Source: Solibacillus sp. FSL H8-0523
GTDB taxonomy: Bacteria; Bacillota; Bacilli; Bacillales_A; Planococcaceae
Direction: 5' to 3'
NCBI RefSeq assembly: GCF_038051985.1
Contig: NZ_CP150291.1
Location: 2,914,001 to 2,978,000, forward strand
Length of the DNA stretch: 64,000 bases
The translations under genes and the position numbers were made by a program. Below are positions 55,915 through 64,000 of the stretch, in pieces (position 1 is the stretch's first letter; each line of letters begins with the position of its first letter). The notes under the pieces were generated by a model that was not told the DNA's origin, searched no databases, and saw nothing but the letters and a program-made list of their open reading frames with translations.

Positions 55915-55943
55915 TTGCTAACTTTCATACTATTTTATATAAT
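55915..55943 (+). promoter_or_regulatory. Promoter for the polyamine pair
   Basis: TTGCTA (55915-55920) and TATAAT (55938-55943), spacer exactly 17 bp, 55 bases upstream of the 55998 start. Confidence 0.7.
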
Positions 55944-55997
55944 CAATCTTGTTTCAGTGAAACAACAATAAAAAATGATTGGGAGCGTGACAAGAAA

Positions 55998-57233
55998 TTG
56001 GGTAAAGCATTGATTATTGGAGCTGGCGGTGTCGCTAGCGTAGTGGTACATAAATGTGTACAAAACGCGGAAAGTTTCGAGGAGATTATGATCGCAAGCC
56101 GAACAAAATCTAAGTGCGATGCTTTGAAGGAAAAATTAGACGGTGGGAAAACGATTATTCACACAGCACAGGTGGATGCGGATAACACAGAAGAGCTAAT
56201 TGACTTAATCAATGGATTTAAACCAGATGTGGTGATCAACGTAGCTTTACCATATCAAGACTTAACAATTATGGATGCATGTTTAGCAACTAAGACGCAT
56301 TATATCGATACGGCGAACTATGAACCGTTAGAGACTGCGAAATTTGAATATAAATGGCAATGGGAATATAAAGAGCGCTTTGAAGAAGCTGGTATTACTG
56401 CGCTTCTAGGTTCTGGTTTCGATCCAGGTGTAACAGGCGTATTCACTGCGCATGCACAAAAGCATCACTTCGATGAAATTCATTATATCGATATCGTGGA
56501 TGCAAACGGTGGCGACCACGGCCTTCCATTCGCAACAAACTTCAACCCGGAAATCAACATTCGCGAAATTACTGCGAACGGCCGTTTCTGGAAAGAAGGC
56601 GAATGGGTTGAAACAAAGCCTTTAGAGCACAAAATGGTCTACAACTTACCTGAAATTGGCGAAAAAGATTGCTACCTTCTCTACCATGAAGAATTAGAAT
56701 CTTTAGCGAAAAATATTAAAGGATTAAAACAAATCCGCTTTTGGATGACATTTGGCGAGAAATATTTAACACATTTAAATGTTCTTGAAAACGTGGGCAT
56801 GACGTCAATCGAGCCAATCGAATTCCAAGGCCAAATGATTCAACCAATCCAGTTCTTAAAAGCCGTTTTACCAGACCCAGCAACGTTAGGACCTCTTACA
56901 AAAGGGAAAACAAACATCGGCTGTATCGTACGCGGCTTAAAAGATGGCAAAGAAAAAACATATTACGTATACAACGTATGTGACCACCAAGAGTGCTACC
57001 GTGAAGTAGGCTCTCAAGCAATTTCTTACACAACAGGTGTACCAGCGATGATCGGGGCAATGCTTGTGATGAACGGCGAATGGCAAAAACCAGGCGTTTG
57101 GAACGTAGAAGACTTCAATCCAGACCCATTCATGGATGCGTTAAATAAATGGGGCTTACCATGGCAAGAAACTGAAAATCCTGAATTAGTAGACTTAGAC
57201 TTTACGAGCCAAAACGTTGAGGTTAAAGCGTAA
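55998..57233 (+). CDS. Saccharopine-dehydrogenase-family carboxy(nor)spermidine synthase
   Basis: A 411-residue protein of the saccharopine dehydrogenase superfamily: N-terminal NAD(P) fold with ALIIGAGGVASVVVHKC, and VINVALPYQDLTIMDACLATKTHYIDTANYE. Paired with a carboxynorspermidine decarboxylase it is best read as carboxy(nor)spermidine dehydrogenase, condensing aspartate semialdehyde with a diamine. The start is a TTG at 55998 after GGGAG. It overlaps the next gene (TAATG), so both are translated together. Codon use has a sharp preference for C-ending codons in places compared with neighbours. Confidence 0.9.
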   Translation: MGKALIIGAGGVASVVVHKCVQNAESFEEIMIASRTKSKCDALKEKLDGGKTIIHTAQVDADNTEELIDLINGFKPDVVINVALPYQDLTIMDACLATKTHYIDTANYEPLETAKFEYKWQWEYKERFEEAGITALLGSGFDPGVTGVFTAHAQKHHFDEIHYIDIVDANGGDHGLPFATNFNPEINIREITANGRFWKEGEWVETKPLEHKMVYNLPEIGEKDCYLLYHEELESLAKNIKGLKQIRFWMTFGEKYLTHLNVLENVGMTSIEPIEFQGQMIQPIQFLKAVLPDPATLGPLTKGKTNIGCIVRGLKDGKEKTYYVYNVCDHQECYREVGSQAISYTTGVPAMIGAMLVMNGEWQKPGVWNVEDFNPDPFMDALNKWGLPWQETENPELVDLDFTSQNVEVKA

Positions 57234-58426
57234 TGGCGAGCGTGAAGGAGGATCATAAGCCTTTAATGACAGCTGCTCTTGAAAAAGAAACAGGCATTGA
57301 CTGGCATACAGCACCCTCACCGGCCTTCGTTGTTGACGAACGCCTACTCGAGCGTAACTTAACACTCTTAAAATCAGTTCAAGATCGTACAGGTTGCGAA
57401 ATTTTACTTGCGCTTAAAGGATTTTCAATGTGGTCTACATTCCCAATGGCTCGCAACTACTTAGCCGGGATTACATCGTCTTCTTTATTTGAAGCGCGCT
57501 TAGGCTTTGAGGAGTTCGGCAAGGAAGTACACGCCTATGCACCTGCATACGCGGAACACGAAATTGACGAATACTTAACGTATGTCGATCACATCGTCTT
57601 TAACTCATTTGACCAATTAAATAAGTACAAAGACAAAGTGCTAAATCACGAGAAAAACATTTCGATTGGTTTACGCGTGAACCCTGGTTATTCTGAGGTG
57701 GAAACACCACTTTATGACCCATGCTACATTAACTCACGCTTAGGCATTCCAGTGGAGTCATTCCGCCCGGATGAACTAGATGGTGTCGAAGGGATTCACT
57801 TCCATGCGATGTGTGAGCAAGGTGCTGATGTATTAGAACGTATTTTAGTTCATTTTGAAGAAAAATACGGCCAGTACTTACACCAAATGAAATGGGTGAA
57901 CTTCGGTGGTGGCCATCATATTACAAAGCCTGGCTATGATGTCGAGCTACTTGTAAAACTTATTAATCGTATTCAAGAAACGTATGATGTGAAGGTCATT
58001 TTAGAGCCAGGTGAAGCAATTGCTTTAAATACGGGCTACTTAGTGGCTACTGTTCTTGATATCGTACACAACGGTATGGAGCTTGCGATTGTTGATTCTT
58101 CGGCAACATGCCATATGCCAGACACGTTAGAAATGCCGTACCGCGCGCATATTATCGGCTCAGGTGAAGCAAATGAAAAAGCCTACACATACCGTTTAGG
58201 TGGCATGACATGCTTAGCCGGTGACATTATCGGCGACTATTCGTTTGATGAACCATTAAAAGCGGGTGATAAGCTCGTGTTTACCGATATGGCGCACTAC
58301 ACAATGGTAAAAACGCATATGTTTAACGGTGTGAACTTACCAAGTATTTGTTCTTATAATGAAGAAGAAGGTATGAAAGTTATTCGTACGTTCCACTACG
58401 AGGATTATAAAGGGCGCTTGTCTTGA
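57233..58426 (+). CDS. nspC: Carboxynorspermidine/carboxyspermidine decarboxylase
   Basis: A 397-residue PLP enzyme of the alanine-racemase/ornithine-decarboxylase fold III family: PLP lysine in LLALKGFSMWSTFPM (about residue 60), HFHAMCEQ, WVNFGGGHHI and the EPGEAIALNTGYL cofactor-phosphate site. It decarboxylates carboxy(nor)spermidine to (nor)spermidine. The ATG at 57233 overlaps the upstream stop; an internal ATG after GAAGGAGG (start about 57266) is an alternative. Confidence 0.92.
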   Translation: MASVKEDHKPLMTAALEKETGIDWHTAPSPAFVVDERLLERNLTLLKSVQDRTGCEILLALKGFSMWSTFPMARNYLAGITSSSLFEARLGFEEFGKEVHAYAPAYAEHEIDEYLTYVDHIVFNSFDQLNKYKDKVLNHEKNISIGLRVNPGYSEVETPLYDPCYINSRLGIPVESFRPDELDGVEGIHFHAMCEQGADVLERILVHFEEKYGQYLHQMKWVNFGGGHHITKPGYDVELLVKLINRIQETYDVKVILEPGEAIALNTGYLVATVLDIVHNGMELAIVDSSATCHMPDTLEMPYRAHIIGSGEANEKAYTYRLGGMTCLAGDIIGDYSFDEPLKAGDKLVFTDMAHYTMVKTHMFNGVNLPSICSYNEEEGMKVIRTFHYEDYKGRLS

Positions 58427-58440
58427 GAAAAGTGCTAAAG

Positions 58441-58480
58441 AAAAAGCAGAAACGCGTAATCATGCGTTTCTGCTTTTTTT
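58441..58480. terminator. Bidirectional terminator between nspC and the anti-sigma gene
   Basis: A 15-bp perfect stem (AAAAAGCAGAAACGC, 58441-58455, with its complement at 58464-58478), A and T runs on both sides. Confidence 0.9.
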
Positions 58481-59621
58481 AATTTAGCGGGGTATAAATA
58501 GGACGCCCAAACGATGGCTGCCAAATCCCTTGTTCATTTTTCGCCATTCCCGCCTTAGATGGAAGCCCATTTTCCCCTGTAAAGACGATCCAGCCTTTCG
58601 TGTCAGACTCTTGCTCAAACGTTGCATTCTCTATTCCATTAAAGTATCTTGCAATTGATAGACGATTCAGTTCAGGTGTAAACATCTGCTTCCGTACTGC
58701 TTTTGTTTTTTCATAGTATGCTTTCACTTCAAGTGTCTCTTTATTTTCTACAGTTGTATAAAGTGCTTCATACGTTTTAAAGTCTTGCTCGATGTCACTG
58801 AAGATAAACATTTTCACAATCGTAACAGGTGAAATATCACGTAACCGCTCTAAATCATAATCAGTTTTGAACGCCTCATATACCGCATGTTCTTCTGATG
58901 TTAACGTAAGTGCTAATTCATCTGGTGCATGAATGGCCGTCACTTTCCCGATTAATTGCGCTTCTTTAATCGTTAATAGTCCCTGCTTTTTTTCATCGTA
59001 ATTGTTGTGGTAAACAACGAGCTCATCGTTCGCTGTTTTAATCGTTTCATTTGTAAACGGTGTAAACGTCACCCCCCACTCCTCAAAATAATATGGGTTT
59101 TTAAATGGATCCTGTTTTGTATCACCCACCATTTTCTCTCCAAGTCCGCGCACCTTTAACACCGTATTATTCACCCGAACTTGTCCCTCATCCATGGTAA
59201 CCGTATTATTCGCTAGGCCAAAGAGGGTAGAAACAATGATTTTATTTTCTAGATAAAACATGACATAATCTCCATACGTAATTGGCGCCTCTTGCTCAAC
59301 GACCAATGGAAACGTTCCAAACATCCATTGTTCACCAAGTAAATATGCATATGCATGTTCAATCACTTCTAACCCAGTTGCATCTTTAATGATTGGGAGT
59401 AGTGATTCCCCCTCACTTGCTGTGTGTACACTTTTTTGCGGTGCAAACTGCGCAAATAATATAATACTAAGTAAACAGCAAAGGGCAACTGACACCGAAA
59501 TCACTTGCCAATTACGTTTTTTTTGCTTGGGCTTCGTCTCGAGTAACCGCTGTTTTAATTCATCTGTAAATGGAGCATCGTGCTGCAGTTCCTTTTGCAA
59601 CTTTGATTTAAATTCCTTCAT
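58479..59621 (-). CDS. Membrane anti-sigma factor candidate
   Basis: A 380-residue single-pass membrane protein. A short cytoplasmic N terminus (FTDELKQRLLETKPKQKKRNW) is followed by one transmembrane helix (about 40-60) and a large extracytoplasmic domain without recognised motifs. It overlaps the end of an ECF sigma gene by 14 bases, which is the classic sigma/anti-sigma arrangement. The typical zinc anti-sigma motif is not visible, so the role is inferred from gene order and topology. Confidence 0.7.
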   Translation of the reverse strand: MKEFKSKLQKELQHDAPFTDELKQRLLETKPKQKKRNWQVISVSVALCCLLSIILFAQFAPQKSVHTASEGESLLPIIKDATGLEVIEHAYAYLLGEQWMFGTFPLVVEQEAPITYGDYVMFYLENKIIVSTLFGLANNTVTMDEGQVRVNNTVLKVRGLGEKMVGDTKQDPFKNPYYFEEWGVTFTPFTNETIKTANDELVVYHNNYDEKKQGLLTIKEAQLIGKVTAIHAPDELALTLTSEEHAVYEAFKTDYDLERLRDISPVTIVKMFIFSDIEQDFKTYEALYTTVENKETLEVKAYYEKTKAVRKQMFTPELNRLSIARYFNGIENATFEQESDTKGWIVFTGENGLPSKAGMAKNEQGIWQPSFGRPIYTPLN

Positions 59622-60105
59622 AAAAGAGCGCCTCCAGTTCCTGATCGTTTTTTAGTAATCCCCTCGCTCGACGAATTCGCGTTCGCACGGTGTTTTCTGA
59701 CACTTGTAATAAATCCGCCATTTCAAACACACTAAATTCTTCGTAATAAAACAAAATCAGTACTTCTCGGTAATGCACGGGTAGTGCAAACACACATTCT
59801 TTTAACGTCGCTGTTTTTTCTGTTGCTAAATATGCCTGCTCACTGGACGGCTCACTTTTACGGATAGGTATCAGTTTAGATAAGAGGGCTTTTCTTTTTT
59901 GCTTACGTAATTCATCGTGACAGCAATTAATCGCAATCCGTGTTAAATACGTTTTTAGCGAAGCCTCACTGCGAAAATCCTCTTTATGTAACGTGAATTT
60001 CAATAAAACATCCTGCGTAATTTCCTCTGCAAGCTGACGATCTTTCACGTATAAATAGCTAAAATGATATAAATATTCGCCGTACTGCGCTACGATTTGT
60101 TCCAC
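59608..60105 (-). CDS. ECF RNA polymerase sigma factor
   Basis: A 165-residue sigma factor: region 2 (about 8-75, YLYHFSYLYVKDRQLAEEITQDVLLKF, TYLTRIAINCCHDELRKQ) and region 4 (about 105-160, LPVHYREVLILFYYEEFSVFEMADLLQVSENTVRTRIRRARGLL). The GTG at 60105 is chosen because GAGGTGAGG lies just upstream; a longer TTG opening lacks one. Its target regulon cannot be seen here. Confidence 0.9.
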   Translation of the reverse strand: MEQIVAQYGEYLYHFSYLYVKDRQLAEEITQDVLLKFTLHKEDFRSEASLKTYLTRIAINCCHDELRKQKRKALLSKLIPIRKSEPSSEQAYLATEKTATLKECVFALPVHYREVLILFYYEEFSVFEMADLLQVSENTVRTRIRRARGLLKNDQELEALFYEGI

Positions 60106-60188
60106 CGATTCCTCACCTCTTTTTCCTATTTTACAGCTTAGACGAATGATTTCTGAAAAATTGTTCAACTTTTTTCAAATAATAAAAA

Positions 60189-60222
60189 AACATGAAACAA
60201 CCTGTTTAGGTCGTTCCATGTT
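60189..60222 (-). terminator. Terminator after the frameshifted small gene
   Basis: AACATGAAACAACCT (60189-60203) and AGGTCGTTCCATGTT (60208-60222) form a 15-bp stem with G-T wobbles and a 4-base loop; TTTTTTT follows on the minus strand. It begins at the stop of the small gene, which supports that gene being real. Confidence 0.8.
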
Positions 60223-60348
60223 TACTTTTTAAGCTCGTCATTCAGTTGAATATGAAACTTTAAACGTTTTCGTTCAACCGTTGCATGTGCCGAACCGCCA
60301 AGCGGCATCCTCTACGTCTTCAACAATTAACATCTTGACCAAATTCAT
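60222..60348 (-). pseudogene. Frameshifted small gene, about 41 residues
   Basis: An ATG at 60346-60348 after GGAGTG opens MNLVKMLIVEDVEDAA, then a single extra base near 60300 breaks the frame (24 residues if read straight, ending in a TGA). Dropping one base gives a continuous 41-residue protein GGSAHATVERKRLKFHIQLNDELKK with a TAA directly at a strong terminator. Ribosome binding site, coherent two-frame coding and terminator point to a small gene with one indel, or to a sequencing error. Family not recognised. Confidence 0.55.
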
Positions 60349-60397
60349 CACTCCGCACTTATTTCTGCTTTTATGCTACTGGAAATTCCCATAAAAA

Positions 60398-60422
60398 ACA
60401 CCATAGCTTTATACTATGGTGT
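60398..60422 (-). terminator. Terminator after selO
   Basis: ACACCATAG (60398-60406) pairs with CTATGGTGT (60414-60422); on the minus strand a T run follows. It lies seven bases past the selO stop. Confidence 0.8.
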
Positions 60423-60428
60423 AAAAAT

Positions 60429-61880
60429 TCAGGTCCCGCAGTAACTAACAAATGGTGGTGTGTCATCTGTTGGTGGGTTGGTAAATTTAGCATCTACTGG
60501 TGTATAAGGGTTTGTAACCGCCTGTAGCAACTGTAAAAAGAATGAAGGCTCCCCATCAACAAAATCGTTAATCGCTTGTTCCACCAGATGATTGCGCGGA
60601 ATCACCACGGGGTTCACGGTTTTCATCAATTGTCTGGCCTCGTCAATGGTTGTCCCCTGATCCATTAAACGCGTATGCCACTGCTGCTCCCACTGCGTAT
60701 ATTCCTGTGATTGGAACAAGGCATTTGTAGGATTATGTCCGTCTGTTAGTGCTCGGAATGTATTAGTAAAGTCCGCCTCATACTGCTCCATGTGTTCAAG
60801 CAATTGCAAAATCAACTTTTCATCCTGTGGCTCCGTTGTCAGTAACCCCAGCTTGTCACGCATTTCACTAAAATAATACGCTTCAAAAATAGTTGGGAAT
60901 TTTTCAACGACCGGCTGTGCAAGCTCGACTGCTTCCTCAACGGTTGCCGCGAGAATCGGTAATAAACTTTCGGCAAAACGCGTGAGGTTCCACAGTGCCA
61001 TATTCGGTTGATTGCCATATGCATAGCGCCCTTTTTTATCAATCGAACTAAACACCGTAGCTGGGTCAAACGTATCCATAAACGCACATGGCCCGTAATC
61101 AATCGTTTCCCCGCTAATGGTCATATTATCGGTGTTCATCACTCCGTGAATAAAACCGACACTTTGCCATTTTGCGATGAGGGCAGCCTGGTTGTCTAAT
61201 ACCGCTTCTAATAAAGCAAGATAACGATTTTCCGCCTGCATGACTTTTGGATAATGACGTTCAATTGCATAATCCGCTAATTTACGTAAATCTTCTTTGT
61301 CCGTAAACGTTGCCGCATATTGAAACGTCCCAACACGTAAATGACTTTCGGCAACACGTGTCAGCACAGCACCTTCTAACGCCTGTTCACGTATAATCGC
61401 CTCACCCGTTGAGGTAACCGCTAGGCTACGTGTCGTTGGGATATGAAGTGCATGCATCGCTTCACTAATAATAAATTCTCGTATCATTGGACCAAGTGCA
61501 GCACGTCCATCGCCACCTCGTGAATACGGGGTGCGTCCAGAGCCTTTCAGCTGTATATCTACACGTTCGCCAGTTGATAGTATATGCTCGCCTAGTAGTA
61601 ACGCACGTCCATCACCGAGCTTGCCAAAATGCCCAAATTGATGTCCCGCGTAGGCTTGTGCAATATTTGCTGCCCCTTCGAGCTGGGCATTCCCCGCTAA
61701 AAACGCTGCACCATTCTGTAATAGCGCGTCTGCATTAAGTTCTAACTGTTCTGCTAATGTGCGATTTAAAATTGCAATCGATGGATTTTCTACTGTATCT
61801 AGGTCTACCTTTGTATAAAAACTTTCAGGTAAAGATGTATAGCTCGTCTCGAACTGAAATCCAAATTGCTGCTTTTCCAT
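60429..61880 (-). CDS. selO: SelO/YdiU protein adenylyltransferase
   Basis: A 483-residue SelO-type pseudokinase that AMPylates proteins: the AYAGHQFGHFGKLGDGRALLLGE block, QLKGSGRTPYSRGGDGRAALGPMIREFI and GVMNTDNMTISGETIDYGPCAFMD (metal/nucleotide site) are all present, so an active enzyme is expected. The C terminus VSYCGT carries a cysteine near the end, as in the family. The ATG is preceded by a weak purine-rich site. It stands alone with its own terminator. Confidence 0.95.
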   Translation of the reverse strand: MEKQQFGFQFETSYTSLPESFYTKVDLDTVENPSIAILNRTLAEQLELNADALLQNGAAFLAGNAQLEGAANIAQAYAGHQFGHFGKLGDGRALLLGEHILSTGERVDIQLKGSGRTPYSRGGDGRAALGPMIREFIISEAMHALHIPTTRSLAVTSTGEAIIREQALEGAVLTRVAESHLRVGTFQYAATFTDKEDLRKLADYAIERHYPKVMQAENRYLALLEAVLDNQAALIAKWQSVGFIHGVMNTDNMTISGETIDYGPCAFMDTFDPATVFSSIDKKGRYAYGNQPNMALWNLTRFAESLLPILAATVEEAVELAQPVVEKFPTIFEAYYFSEMRDKLGLLTTEPQDEKLILQLLEHMEQYEADFTNTFRALTDGHNPTNALFQSQEYTQWEQQWHTRLMDQGTTIDEARQLMKTVNPVVIPRNHLVEQAINDFVDGEPSFFLQLLQAVTNPYTPVDAKFTNPPTDDTPPFVSYCGT

Positions 61881-62017
61881 AAAAATGTCACCCCATTCTT
61901 TCTTACGTTTATTATAGCCATGTCATGTAAAACAAACCAAAGGAAAAAGCTTTATCAAGCAAAAGTTACAGTTCATATAATCCACATAAATTTTAGTTAA
62001 CCCCACAAAAAAACAAG

Positions 62018-62080
62018 TTGACATATAACTATTACACATCTATCATTTAAGTTAACTTAAATAAAAATCCAGTTAACAAA
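62018..62080 (+). promoter_or_regulatory. bioY promoter with BirA-type operator
   Basis: TTGACA (62018-62023) and TATCAT (62041-62046) with a 17-bp spacer. Two GTTAAC half-sites follow at 62051-62056 and 62072-62077, separated by 15 bp, the BirA arrangement (TTGTTAAC-N15-GTTAACAA type). The left half-site is inside the perfect 18-bp palindrome ATTTAAGTTAACTTAAAT (62045-62062), which overlaps the end of the -10 box, so bound BirA would block transcription. Confidence 0.8.
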
Positions 62081-62090
62081 GGAGTTCATT

Positions 62091-62681
62091 ATGCAATCCA
62101 TTTCTTCAGCACGTAGTTTTAAAACAGTCGATTTCATTTATTGTGCGCTATTTGCAACGCTAATGATGATTGGCGCTAACATTACATCATTTGTTCCATT
62201 TTTAGTAATTGGCGGTGTACCAATTACTTTACAAAGCTTTTTCGCGATTTTAGCTGGCCTTGTGCTAGGTAGTAAAAAGGGAGCGATTGCTTGTACAGTG
62301 TATATGTGTATTGGGCTTGCCGGTGCTCCTGTGTTTTCTAAGTTTACTGGCGGATTTTCAGCTCTGTTATTTCCGACATTCGGCTTTATTATCACCTTTA
62401 TTTTAAGTGCGTATGTTGCAGGTAAAATTGTCGAGCACTACAAAACGAAAAAATCTTACATCTTCGCCGCATTGATTGCGCTAGCAATTAATTATATACT
62501 CGGCACTACTTGGCTTTACATAGCCTATACGTTATGGGCTGCCGCGCCAGAAGGATTTACTTACGCAATGGCATGGCTATGGATGCTACCACCTATGCCA
62601 AAAGATCTTGCATTAGCAATTTTTGCTGGTATTTTTGGTTATCGTATACAAAAAATACTCAAAATATTACCATTAAAGTAG
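62091..62681 (+). CDS. bioY: Biotin transporter substrate-binding subunit BioY
   Basis: A 196-residue S-component of the biotin ECF transporter with six membrane helices: FIYCALFATLMMIGANITSFVPFLVIGGVPITLQSFFAILAGL at the start and the GLAGAPVFSKFTGGFSALLFPTFGFI core that forms the biotin site. The energy-coupling genes are not here, so it probably uses shared EcfAAT units. AAAGGAG precedes the ATG. A BirA operator lies upstream. Confidence 0.95.
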   Translation: MQSISSARSFKTVDFIYCALFATLMMIGANITSFVPFLVIGGVPITLQSFFAILAGLVLGSKKGAIACTVYMCIGLAGAPVFSKFTGGFSALLFPTFGFIITFILSAYVAGKIVEHYKTKKSYIFAALIALAINYILGTTWLYIAYTLWAAAPEGFTYAMAWLWMLPPMPKDLALAIFAGIFGYRIQKILKILPLK

Positions 62682-62834
62682 ATTTCTATCTAAATATTCA
62701 TTAAATTAATCTATTATTTTTGTGATTTTTTTAATAAAAATCCATTTTAATTGAGATATTTTTCAATTTATTTACGCTATTATCCGTATTTTTTAAAATT
62801 CATACTATTGTTATAATTTTATAAGGTGATTAAT

Positions 62835-63413
62835 TTGGACGAACGTCGTATTAGAAGAACTAAAAATGCCTTAAAAATACATTTTATTGCACTTGTTAAA
62901 CAAAAGGGCTATCCAGCTGTAACCGTTACAGATATTGTCGAGCAAGCGGATTATAACCGTAGTACGTTTTATGCCTATTATTTAGACAAAGAGGATCTTG
63001 CCAATCAATTATTAGAAGAAATGATGCTGTTGCTTGAAGAGTCTTTCCGAAAACCTTTTGAGCAATCAAAAATCGTGCAATATGAACACATTGAAAATCG
63101 TGCGCAAAATACATTTTTCCAGCATATTTTCGAATACCGTCATTTTTACGAATTACTAATGGTCGCACAAACCATTCCTAATCTAAAGGATCGGTTTTTA
63201 GAACAATTTACAAATATGTTTTCTAATATCCATTACTTAGATGCATCAAAAAACATTATTACCATTAAGCGTTACAATACCTATAAAATGTACGGTTCTT
63301 ATGGCATAATATTAGACTGGATTAAAAATGGTTGCACCGAAAGCCCTGTGCAGCTTTCTGAAAATATGCTAACTATTTTTCAAACCAATTCCAATTCATT
63401 TCGATTTATTTAA
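62835..63413 (+). CDS. TetR family transcriptional regulator
   Basis: A 192-residue regulator: N-terminal TetR helix-turn-helix (about 1-50; FIALVKQKGYPAVTVTDIVEQADYNRSTFYAYYLDKEDL) and an all-helical ligand domain. The TTG at 62835 is preferred, with AAGGTG six bases before; a GTG nine bases earlier lies inside it. It follows bioY on the same strand by about 150 bases, but a link is not established. Ligand and targets are unknown. Confidence 0.85.
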   Translation: MDERRIRRTKNALKIHFIALVKQKGYPAVTVTDIVEQADYNRSTFYAYYLDKEDLANQLLEEMMLLLEESFRKPFEQSKIVQYEHIENRAQNTFFQHIFEYRHFYELLMVAQTIPNLKDRFLEQFTNMFSNIHYLDASKNIITIKRYNTYKMYGSYGIILDWIKNGCTESPVQLSENMLTIFQTNSNSFRFI

Positions 63414-63453
63414 AAAGGTAGGAATCAAAAGTGCATTTTGATTCCTACCTTTT
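63413..63453. terminator. Bidirectional terminator between the TetR gene and tatA
   Basis: An 18-bp perfect stem (63413-63430 with 63436-63453; arm contains GGTAGGAATCAAAA) with A/T arms serves both convergent genes. Confidence 0.9.
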
Positions 63454-63475
63454 CTATATTATATATAAGAAACTA

Positions 63476-63655
63476 TTATTTTTCGTCTTTTTTTGTAGGC
63501 TCGATATCTTCAACTAGTTCTTTCGTAGATGTTTTAAATTCGCGTAACGTTTCACCAACCGCGCGTCCTAATTGAGGTAATTTTGCAGGGCCAAATAAAA
63601 TTAACGCTAAAATTAAAATAATAATTAAGCCTGATACACCTATACTTTGAAACAT
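63476..63655 (-). CDS. tatA: Twin-arginine translocase subunit TatA
   Basis: A 59-residue TatA: one N-terminal membrane helix (about 6-22, [18 protein letters not shown]), the FGPAKLP hinge, and an amphipathic helix ([20 protein letters not shown]) with an acidic tail. The ATG at 63655 has GGAGTG nine bases upstream. It follows a GMC oxidoreductase by 15 bases, which suggests that a partner subunit is exported by Tat. No tatC is seen in the window. Confidence 0.93.
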   Translation of the reverse strand: MFQSIGVSGLIIILILALILFGPAKLPQLGRAVGETLREFKTSTKELVEDIEPTKKDEK

Positions 63656-63670
63656 GTGCATACACTCCTT

Positions 63671-64000
63671 TTATTTTGGTTCGACTAATAAGCCGCCCTC
63701 TTTTAAATATTGAATCATACCTTCTGCCGCACGATATGTTAGTGCAGCCATTGTCGGTGTTGGATTTGTTGGTCCAAAATGTGGGAATGCCGAGGCGCCG
63801 CATACGAATAGGTTTTCATAATCCCACATTTGCAAATAATTATTGACTGCAGACTCTGCTGGATTTGACCCCATAATTGCTCCACCTGCATCATGCTGGA
63901 ATGTAAAGCGACCACCGAAATGCTCAGCCATTGGGTGTGCAACGACTGAAGTAGCGCCCATTGTTTCTAATAATTCCACACATTTTCCCGATAAAAATTC
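63671..64000 (-). CDS. GMC oxidoreductase, C-terminal part (truncated by window)
   Basis: The reading frame is open to the right edge, so only the last 110 or so residues are present. They match the C-terminal GMC oxidoreductase domain: FTFQHDAGGAIMGSNPAESAVNNYLQMWDYENLFVCGASAFPHFGPTNPTPTMAALTYRAAEG, with the active-site region and NPTPTMAAL FAD-binding end. Fungal-like or gluconate-2-dehydrogenase-type large subunits look like this; the latter form Tat-exported complexes, fitting the neighbouring tatA. The substrate cannot be told from this fragment. Confidence 0.88.
   Translation of the reverse strand, partial: EFLSGKCVELLETMGATSVVAHPMAEHFGGRFTFQHDAGGAIMGSNPAESAVNNYLQMWDYENLFVCGASAFPHFGPTNPTPTMAALTYRAAEGMIQYLKEGGLLVEPK

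Overview
The window looks like chromosome of a low-GC, endospore-forming Bacillota, most likely Planococcaceae (Lysinibacillus/Solibacillus group). Sporulation genes (spo0B, spoIVFA/FB, safA, spoVID-like, spoIIB-like), mreBCD-minCD, an S-layer-homology protein and AGGAGG-type ribosome binding sites support this. Gene order from pheA to tig follows the classic Bacillus core block, with informative departures. The genus is an inference.

Layout. 1-4307 is one end of a prophage or integrated element: a lambda-like switch (divergent repressor and Cro-like genes around four 17-bp operators), an ImmA-type protease, a tyrosine integrase, a Rha/ORF6C regulator, a DUF771 protein, a second XRE regulator and an unusual array of hairpins. 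The element abuts the 3' side of queA, where tgt would be expected. 4526-9650 holds queA-ruvB-ruvA, a safA/kinase pair and the NAD repressor niaR. 9651-9861 contains a nested structured element. 9862-12083 is an ECF sigma / PadR-like / FtsW-like module. 12185-32099 is the conserved core: pheA-pheB-obg-spo0B, rpmA-prp-rplU with its L21 leader, spoIVFB/FA, minDC, mreBCD, radC, maf, spoIIB-like, a GGDEF gene where comC would be, two tandem folC genes and valS behind a T-box.

33019-40106 holds a short spoVID-like gene and the haem block hemL-B-D-C-X and hemA, with a PerR-like box upstream of hemA. 40327-46563 is an exported-protein cluster (vWA protein, SLH protein, unknown secreted beta-rich protein) lying between hemA and ysxC. 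46974-53010 is ysxC-lonA-clpX-tig; lonB is absent. 54335-64000 runs the other way or mixed: an unknown gene, proC, a carboxyspermidine-type polyamine pair, a sigma/anti-sigma pair, a frameshifted small gene, selO, BirA-controlled bioY, a TetR regulator, tatA and the end of a GMC oxidoreductase.

The best candidates for undescribed biology are the structured intergenic elements: a two-copy repeat with a hairpin that keeps pairing while its sequence changes, the 110-nt nested hairpin at 9662-9771, and the phage hairpin array with shared TTGCCC loops. No CRISPR array, rRNA, tRNA or insertion sequence was seen.
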